DNA of 64,000 bases, from the NCBI GenBank assembly GCA_011009095.1, contig VTPC01004878.1, positions 94,632-158,631 of the forward strand. The letters run 5' to 3'. Source of the DNA: Ignelater luminosus (lineage: Eukaryota > Arthropoda > Insecta > Coleoptera > Elateridae). The position numbers were made by a program, and so were the translations under genes. Every line of letters starts with the position of its first letter. The stretch's first letter is position 1. The notes under the pieces are model-generated. The model saw nothing but the letters and a program-made list of their open reading frames with translations. It searched no databases and had not been told where the DNA came from. Positions 59,050-64,000 of the stretch are shown one piece after another.

Positions 59050-59660
59050 CACAATGGAGTATATAAGCCAAAAGCGTTCATTCTGCATATCTAGTTTCTT
59101 TCTTATTCGGGTGCGAAGCGAAGCAGTCAACCTGGGATCGAGCAACGCGGAGACGCCCGGTAGGGTGAAGACTACAGAGAATTCCACCAGGAGCAGTCTG
59201 CCACCATTCCGGTTGGGGAGTTCAACCAGCCTGGTTTCCTGTGTTTATACCCAATCCTTGGCAGGTACTAAGCTTGGGGCTGTAGCTCCACTCCTTCAGG
59301 AAATTCCTCTCCTAGGCGTTGTCGCGTAGATAACTTCTTACCCTTGTAACTTCCTCATCCTACCCTTCTCAATCCTCCCGAAGCGCGAACTGAAAAGAAC
59401 CCAAATTCTTTACCATTCTTTACCATCTACCAATCAATAGCTGTCAAAACTATCGAGATTAACACCACCATCGAAGATCAGCACCAGCATCGAGACTCAC
59501 CATCATCTTTGAAATTCAACGCTACGATCGGGGTCCACCTTCAGCACCCATGTACATCAGTACACCCACAATAGCTGCGACACCAACCCGATTCCGCACC
59601 ATCCTGCCCAACTCAAGAGCCACCTCCAAGCGCTACCTACCACACTCCATCAGTTCAACA
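59050..59660 (+). repeat. G+C-richer, C-rich block resembling a transposon 5' region
   Basis: A TATA-like GAGTATATAAGCC at 59,057-59,069 is followed 20 bp on by TTCATTCTGC, then a block (59,110-59,330) clearly richer in G+C than its flanks and open for 91 codons (59,054-59,329). From 59,340 the plus strand becomes C- and A-rich with repeated CACCATC and CACCAGC words. The arrangement resembles the promoter and leader of a retroelement or a gene's 5' end, but no known protein follows. An abrupt return to AT-rich DNA comes near 59,720. Confidence 0.3.
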
Positions 59661-61911
59661 CCACCATCACCCAACAACGACCGGATGAGAGTCGTGTTCA
59701 GTCGTCCCATTCAGGGCTTCTAAAACCTCTGCTCTATCTAACTTGATGGGAAAATAAAGTTTTTCTCTAATTAGAGCGAAATAAGAAGCGAAAAAGACAT
59801 GCGTACTGAAAGCACCTGTTGCACAGTATACTATTTCAGTTTGGCCCTGAAGTCTAAGTTTTCCCACTCCTGTTCTGCATGAGTTAAGAGATAAGGTGGG
59901 CCAAGCAGATTTTTCTATTTTAAAAAAAAATACAAAACAAATTTTTACCAAGGAAACTGATTAGGCCAGATTACCCCCTTGGACTACCTTTCCTGTTATA
60001 CCCTCTATTTTTGTTGAAAAACAAAACGTAAATTTATAACAAATAATAAACACGCATTCAAGTGTCTTGACACTTCATCAGTTTTACATTTTTTTATTAT
60101 ACTCGTTTAAGATGTTCCGAGTCGAACGTTCATAGGCTGTAGGTCCATTAAAACATGCGTAAGAATGAACGTGGTACATAAATGAATTTTGAACATGATT
60201 TACTAGATACATAGATACGTTCCTGTTGTCTGATTTTATTTTAAATAAAATTTCTAAAGTTTCATTTCTTTCTTCTTCGTTCAACTTCGTGCTATAAAAG
60301 TGCACGTTACAGTTCTCCCTTTACCCAAGTTTTCATTTCGATATATCTAAACGGATGTCAAAATTTCTATATTATGGATTGATTTAAATTTATTTCGTTC
60401 CTACTAAGTTTGAGGATTCCCGTAATGTAAAAGTGAATTAGGACTGACAGATAAAACATATAACCGGTGCACACAGGTGTATTCTTCCTGTCGAATTGCT
60501 TAAGCAAATCTTGTCGATATCCCACGTAAAACTTAAAATGAATTGGTTCACCGTTTTCCGCGGATTTGTTCCACTTTCTACAGCCAGATATTATATTATT
60601 TTCTTGCTCGTATTCACGCACTTGAATTCATACGGTAAATTCAAGTGTAAAACTAGAATAAAAGGGGTTAATTGTAGTAATATATCACGAGCACGTTTGT
60701 TTATTAGAAATGTCAGAAGAGTCTACTCTTCAGTCGAGTACTGTTGTTAATATCGAGTAGATCTTCATTTCAGAATGTTATACAGTCGTGTTGTTGCAGT
60801 ATATATCTTTAGCGTCACTGTCGCACGTGGTACGTACATTTTAAAATACGCCTTTACTGTTTTATATTGCGGAGGATTAAATATGGATTAGTATAGTTTA
60901 CGGCCGCAGTAAGTACGTTTCTCTTAAAGTTCGAAACTACTTGTTTGCTTTATCTGCAATCCGCATCTCCCAATCGTCTTCGCAGACCGTGAATCCGATT
61001 TAGAGTATAATTCAGCATATGTGCCTATCGTGCCGGAAAATCATGTACGCAGTTATAAACCACATAAATGCCGCATTCAAGATTTTCAGGAAAAACGAAA
61101 ATCATTGCCTCAAGATAATAATATGCAATCGGGTGCAGAGGCGTGTAGCGAAAACCCTTCAGCCGCAATAAAACTGCTATAATCCGCAACCACGAAACGA
61201 GTGTCTTGCTGTACTCCGTAAAAGGTATACATAAAACGGAACAAAACGTACTGGCCTGTTTTATGAGCAATCGAAAATTTTTCCTGCTGACTAAAGGACG
61301 ACCGTTGATACGATATTGGTGTAAATCCGGATGATTTATATCCGGGTTAAGTTGTATAGGCAGCACGCAGCTACCATTTGTAAAGCAGATGATTAATTAA
61401 GCCTCCGAATTCCGCTTGTAATAATTACCGCCTCTTTGTCTTAACTTAAGATTCCGTGTTTTCGCGAGTCTCCCGAGAACAAATCTGCAACTTCAGCACT
61501 CTCGAGCTCAGAAATCTAGTCTAACTCAAATGGCATGTTATTATCCCAGAAAGACTACAGCTTCAGCATTAACATAAAGAATTTACATTTTTAATTCTAT
61601 ATCAATTTGTCGAGTAGAAGTGCGCTCAGGAGTCGCTGACACTATTTCAACCAAAAGCTTGATGCGGTGCCGTGTTAAAACGTAGAGATGCTTATTAAAT
61701 TGCAAACGTAATAATTACTAGGAAGCGGGGAAAACGTAATTAGGAAGTAGTAGGTAGTTGAGTACTTCAAACAATAACCCTATAAAAATGCGTAGTCATT
61801 TGGTTGGTAACGATAAAATTGCAAATGACCTTGTGTAATAACGTAATATCATAAAGAAATGGTTGCGGTTGAACCCTTGGATATACTAATGTATGAATTG
61901 TGCATGTGAAG
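59661..61911. other. Non-coding stretch, partly CpG-richer
   Basis: About 60,100-61,700 is less AT-rich with more CpG than the window average, resembling 1-1,690. No exon was recognised. A 113-codon minus frame at 61,025-61,366 is the longest and has no family resemblance. This is the sequence immediately upstream of the chitin-binding exon and may be intron or regulatory DNA. Confidence 0.4.
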
Positions 61912-62045
61912 GTATGGAAAACTCCGGGTGCCCGGAATCCAAGAAACTGTACCCGGGGGACTGCCGCCTCTTCTACAAATGCGTCCCACTCTCGGACTCG
62001 GCGCAGGCGTATGTCTGGGTGCCTTCTCGCTGCACTGCGGGTCTG
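61912..62045 (+). CDS. Internal exon of a chitin-binding type-2 (CBM14) protein
   Basis: This 134-bp block encodes part of a peritrophin-A/CBM14 domain, the cysteine-knotted module that binds chitin in cuticle, peritrophic matrix and extracellular proteins of insects. The reading frame gives GMENSGCPESKK, then LYPGDCRLFYKCV, then YVWVPSRCTAGLV. The YPGDC..FYKC core, the aromatic YVWVP and the RC.AGLV ending are family hallmarks. Cysteine gaps are 10, 5 and 16; the last two cysteines expected would lie in the next exon. The 3' boundary is a good donor, CTG then GTAAGC at 62,046 (phase 0). The 5' boundary is inferred: the AG at 61,910-61,911 has a weak pyrimidine tract, but TATACTAAT about 20 bp upstream is a good branch point, and an in-frame stop at 61,887-61,889 limits the exon. 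No other exon was found. Confidence 0.8.
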
Positions 62046-63639
62046 GTAAGCTGTGTTCACAATGTTTGATTTCTTCACCTGTTCCAACCCCTACATAAGT
62101 CCCAAGCTCATATGATCAATGACGAACCATTAACGCCTATCGACTCCTATTCATTATCCCTTAGACGTGCCTCAGGGAATCTAAAAATATTATAGAAAAG
62201 TTGACCTTATGCATGTTGTAAAAGAAAATTTTGATCTAACTTACATGGCAATCAAACTAGAAATTTGACCGACGTTACGTTCGGATAATAAATTTCAGAT
62301 ACCTCATAGTTGCTTGTTATTAGTCCCAAAACGGTGGTATATTTTGATATTCCGACAAATTAAATTAGGTAGGCAGTAAATCACAAAAATTGACTATACG
62401 GGAATTTTTTGGGAAAAAAGAGAACAAGGAAGATAATTAAATAAAACCGTACGGTCACTCTCAACTAGTTATATAACTTTTATAATGGTAGAAGCCCGAT
62501 GCGGACATGTTTGTTTTCTTTTGTTTTCCTATTATGCATTTATTAAAATTAGTACTGCGCTTCATGGGAATTCAGTATACTAATACAAAGTAGATAAAAC
62601 ACTCGACTCTTGTTTTTGTAAGTACTTGCGTAATACAATGTTTAAAAATCATTACGATATTAGTTGACAGAGGAAAATAGAAATAGAATTCGAGTTTTTT
62701 ACATTTTTATGCATTTCAACAAATGATAACAGTGAACTTTGTATTTGTTGCGGTAGGTAAATGAAGGAAATAGTTTTGATTAGTTTGTTTGCTTGACAAA
62801 TCCAATTAAGCAAACACAATAAAAGGGATAAAAGCGATTAACATACTTTCTCGACTGATGTGATATTCATTAGATATTTGATTTGTTCACTTAAATATAT
62901 ACGAGGCAACTTAAATTAGTTTCTGCATTGTTTTTTGTTCTACAATTACTTTCGAAATAATACCTTTGACTAAAAAAAATATAAGAATTGGTCCCGATTT
63001 TTTTGTAGCATGAGAGTTTTTTCAAGATTATAAAAGAGATTTTAATTTTTAATGTTTTTAACATTGTTTAGTAAAAAAAAAAAAAAGTTAAAAATCAACA
63101 ATCAAACAAGGTCAACCTGATTTAAACTTCAGTTTGTTTTTTCTGTTTGGTCTATAGTTTTACATTCACACAGTGTCTCTTAAATAAGCATCATGATTTA
63201 TTCAGTGCTCTTTCAAGCTAAATCTAAGGTTAGGTTTTTGTGAGTGTAAACTTGTATTTATTTCCGAGGAACAAAATGTACTTTCAAACCTTTTTATTGG
63301 AACATAAGAGAAGTTTTTAGCCTAATATTATACACGTTGAAATAAGTCACAGTTTAAACTGATCTTTGAATTTGACAAACTCGATTTTACTCGAAAGCGG
63401 TGCATTTTACAGAAAAACTTAAAAACAACTCTCTATGCTAAATTATTTATTTATTTATTACAGTATCATGAAGTCATATACTTAAGTCGTTGATAACTAT
63501 AGAATAAGAATATTATAGGACCCAGAACGAAGCCTTGCGCCTTATTCAAAAAGGTGATAATTTATTAAAGTTTCGAATAAGATTACAAATAATTCATATG
63601 TTTTTTTTTTAAATAATGTGTTGGTTCACTCTTGTTATT
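62046..63639. other. Probable intron of the chitin-binding gene
   Basis: The stretch starts with the GTAAGC donor and becomes AT-rich. No segment with the remaining cysteines of the CBM14 domain was found, so the next exon is probably beyond the window or was missed. No element was recognised before the Tc1-like fragment. Confidence 0.45.
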
Positions 63640-63994
63640 TACATGGATTCCACCAGGTAATTTATGTTTTTTTCCAAGCAAATCTCGTTCGTGCCGGAGA
63701 GTTTCCAGCATCTGTTAGATGGGTTCCTTAATCTCTTTTCCTTTGGGCGACAAATCAGAAGATTTCGGTGGTCATGGCATACGGTTAACATGGGCTTCTG
63801 GAAAAAGTCTGGGCTGTCAATGTGCCTCGGATGAATACCAATACCCAAGGACAACAGATGTCCATACTATAACCACACAGTTTGGTGCACAGGCCTTTAG
63901 ACAAAGATTTGAAAATGGCACCTTTTTCCAAGTCTTTTTCGAATTCGCATGCCGCCATCGTGCATCCCTAAATAGAAGCGAGATTCATCGCTGA
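63640..63994 (-). pseudogene. Decayed Tc1-like transposase, running to the window edge
   Basis: The minus strand from the right edge reads FSDESRFYLGMHDGGMRIRK (about 63,935-63,994), matching the FSDESRF.L...DGR..V.R block with the first catalytic aspartate of Tc1-type transposases. RPVHQTVWL follows, a remnant of the H....VMVWG segment. Then RPHVNRM.WPPKSSDLSPKG (about 63,740-63,800) matches the block with the third acidic residue, WPPRSPDLSPIE. The segment with the second aspartate is missing, so an internal deletion is likely, and the frame changes. The N-terminal half would lie beyond the window. Confidence 0.7.
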
Positions 63995-64000
63995 ATACCC

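Noticed and set aside
61025-61366. 113-codon minus-strand frame close to the chitin-binding exon
   Set aside because: No family resemblance, opposite strand to the exon, and no convincing splice sites at its edges.

Overview
The window reads as AT-rich insect nuclear DNA. It has no operons and no dense coding. It holds one clear host exon, an intact mariner transposon, many decayed non-LTR retrotransposons of kinds common in insects (Jockey-like, R1/I-like and a third clade), Tc1- and hAT-type fossils, several MITEs, and short CCTAA runs resembling the insect telomere repeat. I cannot name the species.

Layout. 1-1690 is visibly richer in G+C and CpG than the rest and has no recognisable gene. 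1.7-15.2 kb is AT-rich and holds two LINE fossils (6.8-7.9 and 8.6-10.0 kb), a short Tc1-like transposase remnant (12.6-12.8 kb), a repeat-encoded protein fossil of unassigned family (12.85-15.17 kb, minus) and a second copy of its upstream part (4.55-5.24 kb). A solo LTR with a 4-bp target duplication lies at 15.6-16.0 kb. A 458-bp MITE with long inverted arms is at 19.4 kb, a minus-strand LINE at 21.0-22.7 kb, and a degenerate TGACAG-rich tandem array at 22.9-23.5 kb. A probable DIRS-like fossil is at 26.2-27.0 kb.

The best-preserved element is a 1,268-bp mariner at 29.38-30.65 kb. It has perfect terminal repeats, a TA target duplication and an open 341-codon transposase with the full D,D34D triad. 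By comparison with remembered mariner proteins it seems to lack about eight residues in the linker of the DNA-binding domain. From 36 to 48 kb the DNA is crowded with LINE fossils, mostly Jockey-like on the minus strand, plus a Tc1 remnant, a hAT MITE with a perfect 8-bp target duplication and a hAT transposase remnant. 49-56 kb holds a small palindromic element, a Gypsy-like fossil, a LINE gag fragment and a LINE with an RNase H remnant.

The one convincing host coding segment is a short exon at 61,912-62,045 (+) encoding part of a chitin-binding type-2 (CBM14, peritrophin-A) domain, followed by a GTAAGC splice donor. No other exon of this gene was found, so much of the window is probably intronic or intergenic DNA around it; that is inference. 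A second, weaker exon-like block with good splice sites lies on the minus strand at 34.6-34.8 kb. No tRNA, rRNA or CRISPR array was recognised. Apart from the mariner transposase, no complete protein-coding gene is visible.
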